The notes: generated from the sequence alone by a model not told the origin. A stretch of DNA of 64,000 nt from Hymenoscyphus infarciens (GCA_001414345.1 LLCB01000036.1:1-64000), one strand, 5' to 3'. Positions 1-10,017 are shown, counted from the stretch's first letter. Made by a program: numbers and translations.

Positions 1-360
1 ATTTATAAAGTACTTTCTATTCTAATAAATATATTAGACTTATAATTAAATTCTATATATTAAAAAGTAATTAGTATATATTATTAGAGTATTTTAAAGC
101 TTTTAGAAGAGTAGTATAGAGAAGTAAGTAGTATAGAATAAAAGTTAAACTTATTAGAAACTCTAAGAGTATAATTTATCTTATTTCTAGTTTTATATAA
201 CTTTAATATTTATAAAGATAAATATAAAAAATAGATTAATTAATTTAAAGCTTTTTAGAGATAAGAAATAGATAGTTTATAACTATAGTTATAGTTAAAA
301 GTATACTTAGATACTTTAAAAAATTATGTTATTAATTTAAAGCTATCTATACTTTTTTTT
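1..360. repeat. AT-rich, RIP-mutated repeat relic at the window edge
   Basis: This stretch is strongly AT-rich, almost free of CpA and TpG and full of TpA. That is the same composition as the mutated LTR element further right and unlike the genic DNA around it. It stops abruptly near position 360, just before a CACGTGA sequence. No protein could be read from it. It is probably the end of a transposable element that continues to the left of the window. Confidence 0.6.
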
Positions 361-481
361 AGTGGGGTAGGCACGTGATTTACTAATTAGGCCTAGCGGG
401 CTTAGCAACGCCAGGTTTTAGACCACGGTCCTATACTCGAAAACTGTTAATCCGCCTCTAGAATTAACTTAGACGAGTTTT

Positions 482-743
482 GCTAAATCCCCTGATCCTT
501 TTGACTAAATCGCCTAATCTAACTAAATTAGGACATTTTCCGGTCGCGAACACTACTAAAGAACAAAATCATATATCACTAACCCTTATCCCTAGCCCTA
601 ACCCACACCCGATCCCTAACCCTAACTAACCCTAACTAACCCTACTATCCCTTAGAATAGATAATTAGTATTATACGCGCGTAATAGGAGTGCCTAATCG
701 GGTTAGAGTCAGGCGATTTAGTCAAAAGGGTCAGGGGATTTAG
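482..743. mobile_element. Small inverted-repeat (MITE-like) element
   Basis: A block starting GCTAAATCCCCTGATCC at 482 recurs as its reverse complement ending at 743. Over the first 34 bases there is one mismatch, and weaker similarity continues about 20 bases inward. The ends can be read as TA-flanked (TA at 484-485 and 740-741), which would suit a Tc1/mariner-type MITE, but the exact boundary is uncertain. The 262-bp interior has no reading frame and contains telomere-like repeats. The superfamily is inferred only from the possible TA flanks. Confidence 0.6.
580..652. repeat. Interstitial telomere-like CCCTAA tract
   Basis: Several imperfect CCCTAA/CCCTAACTAA units lie here, resembling the C-rich strand of the fungal telomere repeat TTAGGG. 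The tract lies inside the inverted-repeat element at 482-743 and is flanked by ordinary sequence. It is therefore not a chromosome end. Confidence 0.6.
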
Positions 744-800
744 CTGAAGCCACTTGGACTATGGCAACATTGCGGCACGGGAGGTTAATCATTGCCGAAC

Positions 801-828
801 TGTGTACCTGTGTACCTGTGTACCTGTG
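801..828. repeat. 8-bp tandem repeat (TGTACCTG)
   Basis: The unit TGTACCTG is repeated about 3.5 times. Nearby, 844-866 and 938-975 hold short A/G-rich tandem repeats (ATAAGAAATG- and GAAAAGAGT-like). These are simple sequence with no visible function. Apart from these repeats and the elements listed, 361-1314 contains no gene that I can support. Confidence 0.6.
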
Positions 829-1314
829 CTGTCAGCATTCTTTGTGATAAGAAATGATAAGAAATACGAGGTGGTACCTACTTCGACAGAACCCCGTGAC
901 TTGACTTAGCTGTCTATTTTCGGTAAGCACAGCACCCAGAGCAATGAAAAGAGTGAAAAGAATGAAAAGAATTATATAGAAGTTGATTTCAAGCTGTTAG
1001 CAGGAGCATTGTAGTATTTTGCAGTTTACATGCGGGGTTTAGTTTATAGGCAGGATTTGAATGTCGACCGAGGCTACGAGTAGGCCAAGGCGCCAGGCCC
1101 AGGGATGCAAGTTACGGTGACCGCCCGACGGTAACTTACTCACCTGCATCAACGGCGATCCGCTACTCAATAATAGGAAGGTGCTCGAGAAGGACTTGGA
1201 CATTGACGAATCATACCATTTCACTATCCCGACCATCACCCAGTTTTGGTTCTTATGTCACCCCACAATTTACAATTTATTTCGTTTTAATTTGCCGAAC
1301 CGACTCGCAGAGAG

Positions 1315-1806
1315 GGGTACGATTATTTGGTACGGAAGACGCATAAAAGTGAGGCATGCATAAGTGCGGCTGGTGAACGAATCTATTCCTATTTTAGCTA
1401 GCCTCGCGCTTAATCATCGAGCTCCGCTATAGCGCCTTCCTACCTTTCTATCGCCTTAACGCTGATATAACATATGCCAAGAGCTATCTTTTATAGTATA
1501 TAGATCTTTTAGTAAATAAACGTTATTAATAAGGGGAAATAATATCTTCTGATTAGTAAGACTTATACTAAAGAGTAAAAGAAGGTTAAAAAGGAGACCT
1601 TAGCAGTAGGCGACGTCATATGGTAGAGTATAAAAAAGTTATAAAGTAGGGTAGTAGGAGTGTAAGCGGTTAAATACCGGCGTAGGCTAGCCGGACTTTA
1701 GCCCGGGTTGGATGGAATCTAGTACTAATTAGGCATAGTATAGGCGTGGAGGCGTTGTTGTGCACGCCTAACTTTTATGCGTCTTCCGTACCAAATAATC
1801 GTACCC
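1315..1806. mobile_element. MITE with 45-bp terminal inverted repeats and 8-bp target duplication
   Basis: The terminal inverted repeats run 1315-1359 and 1762-1806. They start GGGTACGATTATTTGGTACG, the outer 36 or so bases are identical, and the inner end has two mismatches. GCAGAGAG occurs directly outside both ends (1307-1314 and 1807-1814), an 8-bp target-site duplication. An 8-bp duplication is typical of hAT elements; Mutator-like elements (8-11 bp) are the alternative. The interior is 402 bp, AT-rich and RIP-like from about 1460 to 1740, with no transposase, so this is a non-autonomous element. Small reading frames here are chance. Confidence 0.82.
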
Positions 1807-2053
1807 GCAGAGAGTGGTTCCTTCCACTTTTGGTAACGGACGAGGAAGGCGGGTATGGGTATGTACGAGTAGCCAAGATACGCGGACGAGGACGATGGCC
1901 TGCAAAACCGTTGTGGCGGGTGAGGAATCTAGATCTCTGGGTATGGAGCAAGCAGGTATAAAAGTCTGTCGTCCCCGCCAGAAGCTTGATTGTCTTGGAC
2001 GCTTGGCTCAAGAGCTCTTCATTGTTGCTCTTTCTCCTACATTCCTCCCTTAG

Positions 2054-2113
2054 CTTCTCGCTTCTCGCTTCCCCTTCCCCTTCCCCCTCCCCTTCCCCCT
2101 CCCCTTCCCCCCA
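2054..2113 (+). promoter_or_regulatory. Pyrimidine-rich (CT) tract just upstream of the peptidase start
   Basis: Nearly pure C/T sequence, with repeats of CTTCTCG then CCCCTTCC, ends about 15 bases before the ATG at 2128. CT-rich stretches near transcription starts are common in filamentous fungi. A role as a core promoter element is inferred from position only. Confidence 0.4.
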
Positions 2114-2127
2114 GGAACGTAGCCAGC

Positions 2128-4227
2128 ATGAGGTCCACGTTTTCCATCATCAGTGTGATTGCACTTGGTGCACAAACTGTCTTGGGAACACCAATCCAGT
2201 CTCGTACGGCATACGAGGTGAAGGAAGTACATCAAGCTCCCCGAAAGTGGAATCAGCTTGGGCGCGCGCCGGGAGATCACAAGCTCCATCTTCAGATTGG
2301 GTTGAAGCAGGACAATTTTGCTGAGCTCGACCGACATCTGTACGAGGGTAAGAAACTTCCACCACTCTATAGGAGATAGTTCTAACCTTTTTACAGTTTC
2401 GGATCCAGACCATGCTCGGTAGGAATTCAAGCTCTATGTCCAAACAATTCCAACTAATATCAATCTAGCTATGGCCAACATTTAAGCATCGAGCATGTCA
2501 ATGATTTGGTGAAACCAGCGGAAGAGACTTTAGATCTCGTTCACGAATGGTTACTCACCAATGGCGTCCATGAATTGAACTACTCTCCTGCCAAGGATTG
2601 GATCAGCGTGCAAATTGATGTTTCCTCTGCGGAAGCGCTCCTCGATGCCGAGTATTCCGTATATCAGCATGAGGATGGTTCTGTTCTTGTCCGAACAGAA
2701 AAATGGTCTCTTCCAAGACATCTTCACGAGCACGTGGATACTATCCAGGTATGTTTCTTCCCCTTCTCAGCCCATAGATTACAATATTACTCGACCTTTC
2801 TCCGAAGCATAAACTAATTCTCTGACAGCCAACAACTTCGTTTATGCGAACAAAGCCAAAGAGCTCCGACTGGAGACAATTCGCAGAGCCCTTGGTGCCA
2901 GCTGGTTACAAGCCTCCGTCCAACGAGACTATCGCCAAAGTTTGCACATTCTTCCCAGTCACAATTCAATGTTTCCAAACCCTTTACGGAACCATACATT
3001 ACAAACAAAAGGTCCCAGGAATCAACAAGATTGCTTTCAACAATTACCTCAACCAGACTCCCATCCGACCAGATATTGAGATGTTCCTCAAGAAATATGT
3101 ACCAGAAGCTGCTTCAACCGCTTATACTTTCAAGTCAATTGAGATTGATGGAGGTCCAGCTGCTCAATTCACACCATTGACTCTGGAACAAGCGGCGGGA
3201 GATGACTTTGTCCGAGAGGCAAATCTTGATGCTCAAACCATTCTTGGAATGACATATCCCCAACCTGTCTACTCTTACTCCACCGGCGGAAGCCCACCTT
3301 TTATTCCAGATGTCAACTCGCCAACCGATACCAACGAGCCTTATCTCGATTGGGTCAACTTTGTCATGGCTCAAAGGGATGTTCCCCAAGTCATCAGCAG
3401 TTCTTATGGCGATGACGAGCAAACAGTCCCCAAAGCATACGCTGAACGTGTATGCAAACAATTTGCTCAACTTGGAGCTCGTGGAATCTCTCTCTTAGTT
3501 TCAGTGGAGATGACGGAGTTGGATCAGATGATGCTGGAGCTTGTGTTACAAATGACGGGAAGAATACTACAACATTTTTGCCAGCATTCCCAGCAGGATG
3601 TCCGTATGTTACTACCGTAGGAGCCACGCAGCAATTTGAGCCAGAGGTCTCCGCATACAGACAACCTGGAATTGGTCCTGATGGATTAAACCACGGCTTT
3701 TATGCTTCAGGATCCGGTAAGTCCCACTGCTATTTTTTATTCTTCCCAAGACTAACGAAATATTCCTAGGATTCTCATCATACTTTTCCCGACCTTCATA
3801 TCAAGACGCCGTTGTTCCAGCCTACATCAAGAGCCTCAATGGTTCCTACGATGGGTTTTACAGCAAAGACGGACGAGGATACCCAGATCTTGCAGCCCAA
3901 GGTCTTTACTTCGCATTCGTCTTCAACCTCACAGAAAGCTCCATCAGTGGCACATCCGCCTCTTGCCCATTAATGTCAAGTATCATTTCCCTTGTGAATG
4001 ACGCCCTCATCTCCAGCAACAAGCCTCCTCTAGGATTCCTCAACCCATGGCTTTACTCCAAGGGATACAAGGGTTTCACTGATATCTTGAGTGGCAACTC
4101 TCAAGGCTGTGGTGTTACTGGTTTCCCAGTTACTAAGGGTTGGGATCCTATTACTGGGTTTGGAACTCCGGTTTTCCCGGAGTTGTTGAAGTTGGCGGGG
4201 GTTGGTGGGGGACATGGTCTTCCTTAG
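2128..4227 (+). pseudogene. Secreted sedolisin-type (S53) tripeptidyl peptidase, frameshifted
   Basis: There are five exons: 2128-2347, 2397-2418, 2469-2748, 2829-3716 and 3770-4227. The first residues form a signal peptide (MRSTFSIISVIALGAQTVLG). A pro-kumamolisin prodomain follows, then the sedolisin catalytic domain. The Glu/Asp pair is in REANLDAQ (codons at 3216 and 3228), the nucleophile is in SGTSAS (about 3945), and the oxyanion Asp lies in SGDDG. Splice phases agree except at about 3500, where one base is missing between the VS and SGDDG codons. The exon total is one short of a multiple of three (1,868 nt; 623 codons once one base is added). A splice solution would delete conserved residues, so this is either a recent one-base deletion or a sequence error. 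If repaired, it would be a secreted acid tripeptidyl peptidase of about 622 residues. The start is the only ATG giving a signal peptide. Confidence 0.82.
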
Positions 4228-4455
4228 CGGCTTGATTTGTTGATATTCTTGTACTGAATTAGATATACGTGATAATGTATATATTTAAATTCTCTGAAAT
4301 GCCTCTTTTGGTAAAATGTTTTGGATATTTATTCAAGGTTCAATTGAATCCCTGAATTATACCACATTTTTGACCCCCTCTTTCATAAGAAACTCCCGGT
4401 TATATGTTCACGTGACCATACCCCCTTTTTAACCTTTGTGGCCACTTCTGAAGAA
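4228..4455. other. Convergent 3' intergenic region
   Basis: This short AT-rich spacer separates the stop codons of the plus-strand peptidase and the minus-strand monooxygenase. It presumably holds both polyadenylation regions. A CACGTGA sequence occurs near 4409. Nothing else is visible. Confidence 0.5.
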
Positions 4456-5754
4456 CTAGCGAATGAGTGCATCAACATGCTCCTCAATCTTTGGATCAAA
4501 CAACCATCTTTGGCCCTCCTCCGACCCATCGAATGTCCATTCCTCAGTTGACAATTTTGCCAACTGTTCGGTAGGCAAACGTCTGTTATTCAATTTCTTG
4601 GTCAAACCCAAAATCTTTGCAATCCGTTCATGTCTATACTTCAACCACGGTTCCAAGAAATCCTCAAGTTTTCTATCTTCCGGCAATTTGGAGAAGAGAT
4701 AGGCGAAAGAAAAAACATCCTCGAATGCCTGACAAGCTCCCTGTCCTGCTGTGGGAGGAATCGCATGGGCAGCATCACCCACGATAATAACGCGTTTCTT
4801 CGTCGAGAACCAAGTATCGAGGTGCGGAACGACGTAGAATGGCCAGATGGACAGTTTCTCAACCATGATATTCTCCATGGCTGATTGAACGATATCCGGA
4901 CAGCTTTTCTGGTCCGCGGTCAACATGTTGAGCAGCGAGGCTTTGTCGTTCTTGAGGGCTTTCCATCCGTCCTTGTCGAGTTCCACGTGTCGGTTTTGTC
5001 TCCCGACTAGAATTTCGCTCCCCTCTGGGTTCTGCGGTGCCATTACCCATGCCCCGTGAGCGCCGTGGATGGACACGGGAAGTGGATATTCTTCGCCCTT
5101 GTCTTGGGCGGGGAGACGAAGTGTTGATCGTGAGACGGCGGCTGTGATGGCCATTATACCGCTGTAGATTGGTTTGACCTCAGGGTGGAGATATTTCCGG
5201 ACTTGCGAGTAGATTCCATCAGTTCCGATGAGGAGTGACGCCGTTTCCTGGGAGCCATCTTCGAACTCAAAAGTTACGGAATCATCGCTTTCTTCGACAA
5301 CCTTTGAGAATCTGCGGCCGTAGACGATTTTGATTCCGCGGTTCGTGGCGGCGTTGCGGAGTTCTTGGAGTAAGGTCTGTCTGTAGATTCGGAGGGCTTT
5401 GTATCCGAATGCGTGAGCGCTCCCCATGTTGTACGAGTCCATGGTCTTGTTTTCGGAATCTTTGTAGACCACGTTTTCGAACTCGTAGCCGTGCGATTTG
5501 ATGCTTTGATATATTCCGAGGGTGTCCAGGATGCGAAGTGCATTTGGAGAGAGCATTAGTGCGCCATCGGTTGAGGAGGTTGGTTCTCGGAGTTCGTAAA
5601 TGGTGACTTTGGTTCCTGGCGAGCATTTGTGAAGGGAGAGCGCCAAAGTGAGACCCTATGAAGTGTTAGATTTATCATTTTAGGAACAGGAAGACAAACT
5701 TACGGCTAGTCCGGCACCCACGAGTGCCAAATTTGAAGGGGATTGAGAGCCCAT
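4456..5754 (-). CDS. FAD-dependent monooxygenase (salicylate hydroxylase-like)
   Basis: There are two exons on the minus strand, 5704-5754 and 4456-5655, with a 48-bp GT-AG intron that splits the dinucleotide-binding motif. The spliced product is 416 residues. It has the three marks of class A flavoprotein hydroxylases: GAGLAGL at about residues 13-19 (ADP part of FAD), GTDGIYS at 161-167 (DG motif) and GDAAHAIPPTAGQG from about 310 (FAD ribityl/phosphate binding). Such enzymes use NAD(P)H and O2 to hydroxylate small aromatic or terpenoid compounds; the substrate cannot be told from sequence. No membrane segment is seen. It is transcribed divergently from the RNase III-like gene at 6469 and convergently with the peptidase. 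All key motifs are intact. Confidence 0.88.
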
Positions 5755-6468
5755 GTTGGAATGAAAGGAATTGTGAGGGAAAAGTCTGTCTGATGTTTTG
5801 CCTAGGGCGAGTATGTGAGTGAGATGAAAAGAAATGCTTTTTGAGACGAAGAAGCTTGCAAGTTCTGGCAGAACGTGAGAGCATATATACTCAAGGCAAA
5901 GACCGAAATCCCACAAGGCCGTAGGTAGTTGTTCCCAGTAAATCGGTGTAGGCAGCCCGGATCCGAGTCGGATCCGAAAGTCGTGCCGGCATATACGAGC
6001 ATGCAGCCAATTACCATGGAAAACCATTGAAAAAGCGATTATGTCAGAATTCTCCGTATGGGCGACTCGTTTACGAAATAGACGCCCTACTAGTTGGGCC
6101 AGAAGCTGATTGGATTCAGGTCACTTGCTGCATACTATCCATACAGCATGCATCGCCAACACAAAAGCGGACACTTCCTGAGGTTTAGTGGAAACCCGTG
6201 GAATGAAGTGACAACTGGACTCTTATATCCCTTGCTCTTGTCTTCTATGCCCTTGTTTTTTTTTTCTTGAAGTCCTCTGAGATTCCCATCAATGGGGAGC
6301 CGATGAGGAATGGGGTACTATTTGCGTGAACTAGTTCGCTACCTAGAAAGGAGTGGAATGAGGTAGGGGTGCAGATTTTGCCAAAGAGGTTACTCGGTCA
6401 ACCGAGAGGCTCACAGAACCCCTTCGATCAGAGACTATAAGAAAAAGATAGTTCGCAGAGGTCGTACC
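5755..6468. other. Divergent promoter region between monooxygenase and RNase III-like gene
   Basis: This is 714 bp without a credible gene; the short minus-strand frames here are chance. It holds the upstream regions of both divergent genes. These include the CGGATCCG pair at 5958-5976, a T-rich run near 6258, and an ACTATAAGAAA TATA-like sequence at about 6435, roughly 35 bases before the rightward ATG. Confidence 0.5.
5958..5976. promoter_or_regulatory. Paired CGGATCCG palindromes upstream of the monooxygenase
   Basis: Two copies of the perfect palindrome CGGATCCG (5958-5965 and 5969-5976) are separated by AGT. Together they form CCGAGTCGG, itself palindromic, in the centre. CGG/CCG half-sites are the usual targets of Zn2Cys6 regulators. 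The site lies about 205 bp upstream of the minus-strand start. The regulator is unknown. Confidence 0.35.
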
Positions 6469-7078
6469 ATGGGTTTCATCGCACTTCCACAGCAGAAAAC
6501 AATGTCGAAACTCATAACCCTTTTCAAGAAGAACTCAGTCACCAAGAAAGAAACAATCACCGAACTCGAAAGCTGGATTGGATACAAATTTCGAGATCCC
6601 GACATTCTATGGCTAGCTTTGCAAGCCGCGGGCTCTGGAATAGGTGGACCAGACGGAAACAAGCGTCTAGCTATGATAGGCGGCGCGGTCATGAGATTGA
6701 TTTTAGTCGATGATTTAGTCGAAGCTGGAAAGTCCAGAGGTTTGAGTTCTCATCATAGTGCCTAGAACTCCGCTAACTTCTTTAGGGGTCTTTGACAAAA
6801 CCATCCAGAGTATCGTATCGAACGAAAATCTTGCCAGTGTCTGCACAGATTTTGGATTGGCAGCCTGCATTAATCTGAACTCTTCCCATGTCGGACCACC
6901 GGCTCCCAAGACTTGTTCGGCGACAATGGAGGCAATTTATGCAGCTGTATACATTGATTCGGATAGAGATCTGGGAAGAGTTAGGAGCTCCATGATGTCC
7001 TTGGGTTTGGGGGCCCCAGGTATAGGCCCCATTTATTGGGATAGGCTGTTGTGTAAGAACCCAGGGGGTGTTTATTGA
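6469..7078 (+). CDS. RNase III-like domain protein A (catalytic Asp replaced by Gly)
   Basis: There are two exons, 6469-6739 and 6786-7078, with a 46-bp intron carrying a GCTAAC branch site. The product is 187 residues. It belongs to the small RNase III-like family seen in many Pezizomycotina: a GYKFRDP helix, LAMIGGAVM where active enzymes have the LEFLGDS signature, and a TMEAIYAAVYIDSD segment matching the second acidic motif. Active RNase III needs two Glu and two Asp; here the signature Asp is Gly (about residue 72) and the preceding Glu is also absent, so cleavage activity is unlikely. A TATA-like ACTATAAGAAA lies about 35 bases upstream. The ATG at 6469 has a good context (ACCATGG), but the in-frame ATG at 6502 is a plausible alternative. 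It is paralogous to the gene at 7689, including part of the promoter. Confidence 0.72.
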
Positions 7079-7688
7079 GCGGTCGCATAAGAGCAAGCTA
7101 ATAAGAGTGCTGGGGCAGAACGCCACTTTCCTTTTGGGTGTTAAAGAGAGGCAGTTCTGGACTCTAATCTCCTGATGGGGTTTCACATACCTAGGCTTCC
7201 AGTAATAAAAAACCAACTGATTATGAAATAGCTTGTGGACCTTGGTGAAGGTGTTTGTTGTTTTTGTGATGAACTTGTTTTTTTCATCACGAAGCTCCCT
7301 TGTCGTATCTCGAAACTCCCGCAATTCAAACAATCTCAATCCATTGAAGGAATGAGAAATAAAACGAGGAAAGTTCTTTACCTACCTTGAAGCGCTGGCC
7401 GAAAATCGAGCCAAGGCAGTGCAAGGCTCCCTATGAAACGCAGCACCAACCTGGCCAATTAAGCGCGACGAAAAAGAAAAAAGGGTCCAGTTATTGGTAC
7501 TGTTGTGTAACACCGCGTTGCACTTCTAGAAGGAACGACTAACCGAAAGAGGTTCACCGAACCCCTCACCAAGATATAAGAACTGCATGATTCCGCAGAC
7601 ATGCAAACAAAGACCAACTCCCTACATCTCCAAAGTCGCACCACTCTTCCCATCAATCTTACGAAAATCCCAAAACAAACTCGACAAA
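7079..7688. other. Spacer between the two RNase III-like paralogues
   Basis: No gene is supported here. The last 150 bases resemble the region upstream of paralogue A: both have an ACCGA-GAGG-TTCACCGAACCCC-like block followed by a TATAAGAA box (about 7574 here). The tandem duplication therefore included the promoter. Confidence 0.5.
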
Positions 7689-8229
7689 ATGGCCAACAAG
7701 CAGGAAGCAATTACGGCCGTCCAAGGTATTCTTGGGTACAATTTCAAAGACCCAGAGCTTCTCTGGTTGGCCTTGCAAGCCGCAGGATCTGGCGTCGGCC
7801 CCACGGATGGGAATAAAAAATTGGCCATGATCGGGGATGCCGTGATGAAATTGGTCATACTTGATGATTTGTATACCGACGGGAATCAAAGAGGTTTGAT
7901 CTGCCAAAAATAAAGATTTATTTTCGCACAGTCTGACTTCAATAGGTTCAATTTCCACGGCGGTTGATTCCGTCGTATCCAATCAAAATCTCGCCGCGGT
8001 GTGCATCACTTCGGACCTGAACCCACATATCAACAAAAATCCCTCCCAGTATGGGGAAACACCGCCAAAAACTCGCGCGGCGACTGTTGAAGCTGTTGTG
8101 GCAGCTGTGTATAGAGACTCCGACCGTGATATAGCCGTCGTCAGAAGGGTCATGGTAGCGTTGGGCTTGGTATCTCCCATCCAAACACCCACCGAAACAC
8201 CAACCCAAGCACCTGCTGAATCGGGGTGA
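7689..8229 (+). CDS. RNase III-like domain protein B
   Basis: There are two exons, 7689-7893 and 7946-8229, and the product is 162 residues. The intron sits at exactly the same codon as in the neighbour (after the Arg of NQR/KSR, phase 1), which proves a tandem duplication. The domain reads GYNFKDPELLWLALQAAGSG, then LAMIGDAVMKLVI with the signature Asp kept (about residue 50), then ATVEAVVAAVYRDSD with the Glu kept (about residue 117). The first Glu and the second Asp of the canonical RNase III quartet are replaced (Lys/Asn and Ala), a pattern I recall as common in this fungal family. Function is unknown; dsRNA binding without cleavage is possible but untested. The tail is Pro/Thr-rich. The ATG at 7587 is in frame, but MANKQ at 7689 fits the family better. 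Confidence 0.75.
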
Positions 8230-9112
8230 ATATAAACAAGCGATCCCTTCCAGATATACTTTTACATAGGGGCCTAGAAGGTACCCCTCGAGAGATCCAT
8301 CTGCCACCTCTTCGCCTGCCAGGGATGAAATTCCATTCTTCCATTCTCGTGCTCTCCCCACGGACTTGCTTAAAGAGTGTGCCTGACTGTCCTTTCGAAC
8401 ATACTTTGTTCCTGGAGCGGTGTACCCAAAAGCCCCAATGGGCTGACGAAGTGGAAACGGATGGACCCGTCGAGGGGGACACTTTGGGCCCCAATGCGAT
8501 AGAATCTCTTGATAGTGCATCACACACCCTTAACAAGAGATGGGAGCTCTCTGGCTCTCAGCGAAAGACTACTCTTGGATTTTGCGATGTTGGATACATA
8601 GGATGAAAGTCTTGTTGGTTTTGTGGTTTGTGGGAGGAAGGAGACTACTTTTTGTTGCGAGGTTCACTCCTTTCCTCAATACTTTGATTTTTACTACTTG
8701 TTGCATTTGATATATTGGTATAAGAGGGCTCAGCGGACGGACATTGCTTGGAGATCGATGTTTGTTGTTGACCGTTATTGGGTCCACTCTTCCCCCAACA
8801 TCCGGTTGTTTCGCTTCACACTAAACATTCTGTCAAGATGGGCTCCTCGAGGTCTGGGAATTTTCGAATCTTCAGTCTTCACCCAACATATACAAATGAT
8901 ATATAATTGCATCGCAACTCGTTCCAAATTGCCTTGCGTCGTGACATGTCTCATAAATTCGTAAGTAAGAAGGAAAAGCAAGTCGTACAAAAAACCTCCG
9001 GAAAGGAGTTCGAACCGAAAATCCGACGAAACCTACACAACCCTTTATTAAAAAAAAACTGCTGCCAGCGAACTGCCTCTCTCTTCTTACTCCATTATTT
9101 CCTTGGGCCGTA
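8230..9112. other. Intergenic stretch without recognisable gene
   Basis: Open frames occur on both strands (for example 8226-8606 plus), but none has recognisable domains, matching introns or a good start context. The region lies between RNase III-like gene B and the MITE at 9113. I see no RNA gene or clear repeat. Confidence 0.4.
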
Positions 9113-9207
9113 GGGCGTCCCGTATATACCAAAAGTCGGAAACGACGACTAAATCGCAAATTACAAAAGTTAATAGATATAGTAAATCTTAAATTATATT
9201 ATCCTAT

Positions 9208-9313
9208 TCTCTTACTCTCTTGCTCTCTTGCTCTCTTACTCTCTTACTCTCTTGCTCTCTTACTCTCTTGCTCTCTTACTCTCTTGCTCTCTTACTCTCT
9301 TGCTCTCTTACTC
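9208..9313. repeat. CTCTTACTCTCTTG microsatellite
   Basis: About 105 bases of alternating CTCTTA and CTCTTG units lie inside the MITE at 9113-9893. This is simple sequence with no coding content. Confidence 0.8.
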
Positions 9314-9496
9314 TTCTATCCTATTCTTCTACCTAGGTATATATTACGTATACTAAGAGAGTGTAGGAGAGAGTGGGAGAAGAATGAGGGTAAGGTAAGG
9401 GGGTAAGCAAAGGAGAGAGTAGGAGGTAGCAAACATTCTAGGGGAAGGTTTTTCCTAGCATAGGTAAGAGGAGTTTAAAGCAAACATTCCCCCCAC

Positions 9497-9593
9497 TCTT
9501 TCCCTCTTCTTCCCCTCTTCCCTCTTCCCCTCTTCCCTATTCCCCTCTTCCCTCTTCCCCTCTTCCCTCTTCCCTCTTCCTCTCTTTCTCTCT
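9497..9593. repeat. CCCCTCTTCCCTCTT pyrimidine repeat
   Basis: A nearly pure C/T array of CCCTCTT/CCCCTCTT units lies inside the same MITE. It is separated from the other microsatellite by AT- and purine-rich DNA. Confidence 0.8.
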
Positions 9594-10017
9594 TATTTAT
9601 CTAAAAATAATAGAAAGAATATAAGATAAGAGTTAGGTAATAGAGATAGATAATAAGGAGGCGATATTACTACTATATATATAATACTCGTCTTCCCTCC
9701 CTATCCTCTATTTAGTTGCTATAGTTAAGACTATCTATAGTGTCTAGTCTAGAGGAGGGGAGGGGTGAAGGAGGGAGAGAGAACTTAAATTAAAAAAATA
9801 TATATTTATACTTATAAAAAGTAATACTTTACGATTTACGATTTGCGATTTGCGATTTAGTCGTTTCCGACTTTTGGTACATACGGGATGCCGTAGGCCG
9901 CCTCTGAGAGCCAATTGTCATATGAATAAAAAGAACAAAACCCTAAAATTTGACAACAAGCGACAAAATTCAAGAACAAGACAGAAAAACAAATTTCAAA
10001 AAAAAAGGGAACCCAAA

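Larger units (their letters stand above)
9113..9893. mobile_element. MITE with about 45-bp terminal inverted repeats and TA target duplication
   Basis: The left terminus (GGGCGTCCCGTATATACC) and the inverted right terminus (CGGCATCCCGTATGTACC) match for about 45 bases with a few differences, reading through AAAAGTCGGAAACGAC. TA flanks both ends (9111-9112 and 9894-9895), as expected for Tc1/mariner/Fot1-type insertion. Just inside the right end is a heptamer array (CGATTTR repeated about four times, 9836-9862). The 781-bp interior has no transposase. It is made of AT-rich RIP-like sequence and CT microsatellites. Confidence 0.78.

Noticed and set aside
580..652. Chromosome end (true telomere)
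   Set aside because: The CCCTAA units are irregular, only about 70 bp long, flanked by ordinary DNA on both sides and contained within an inverted-repeat element.
3452..3510. An intron explaining the frame change in the sedolisin gene
   Set aside because: GT-AG pairs exist here, but removing them would delete conserved residues before SGDDG. One missing base accounts exactly for the exon total.
8226..8606. 126-codon frame after RNase III-like gene B
   Set aside because: It overlaps the preceding stop codon, has no family resemblance that I can see, and the antisense strand is equally open.
9208..9593. CRISPR-like array
   Set aside because: These are simple CT microsatellites without unique spacers, in a eukaryotic genome.
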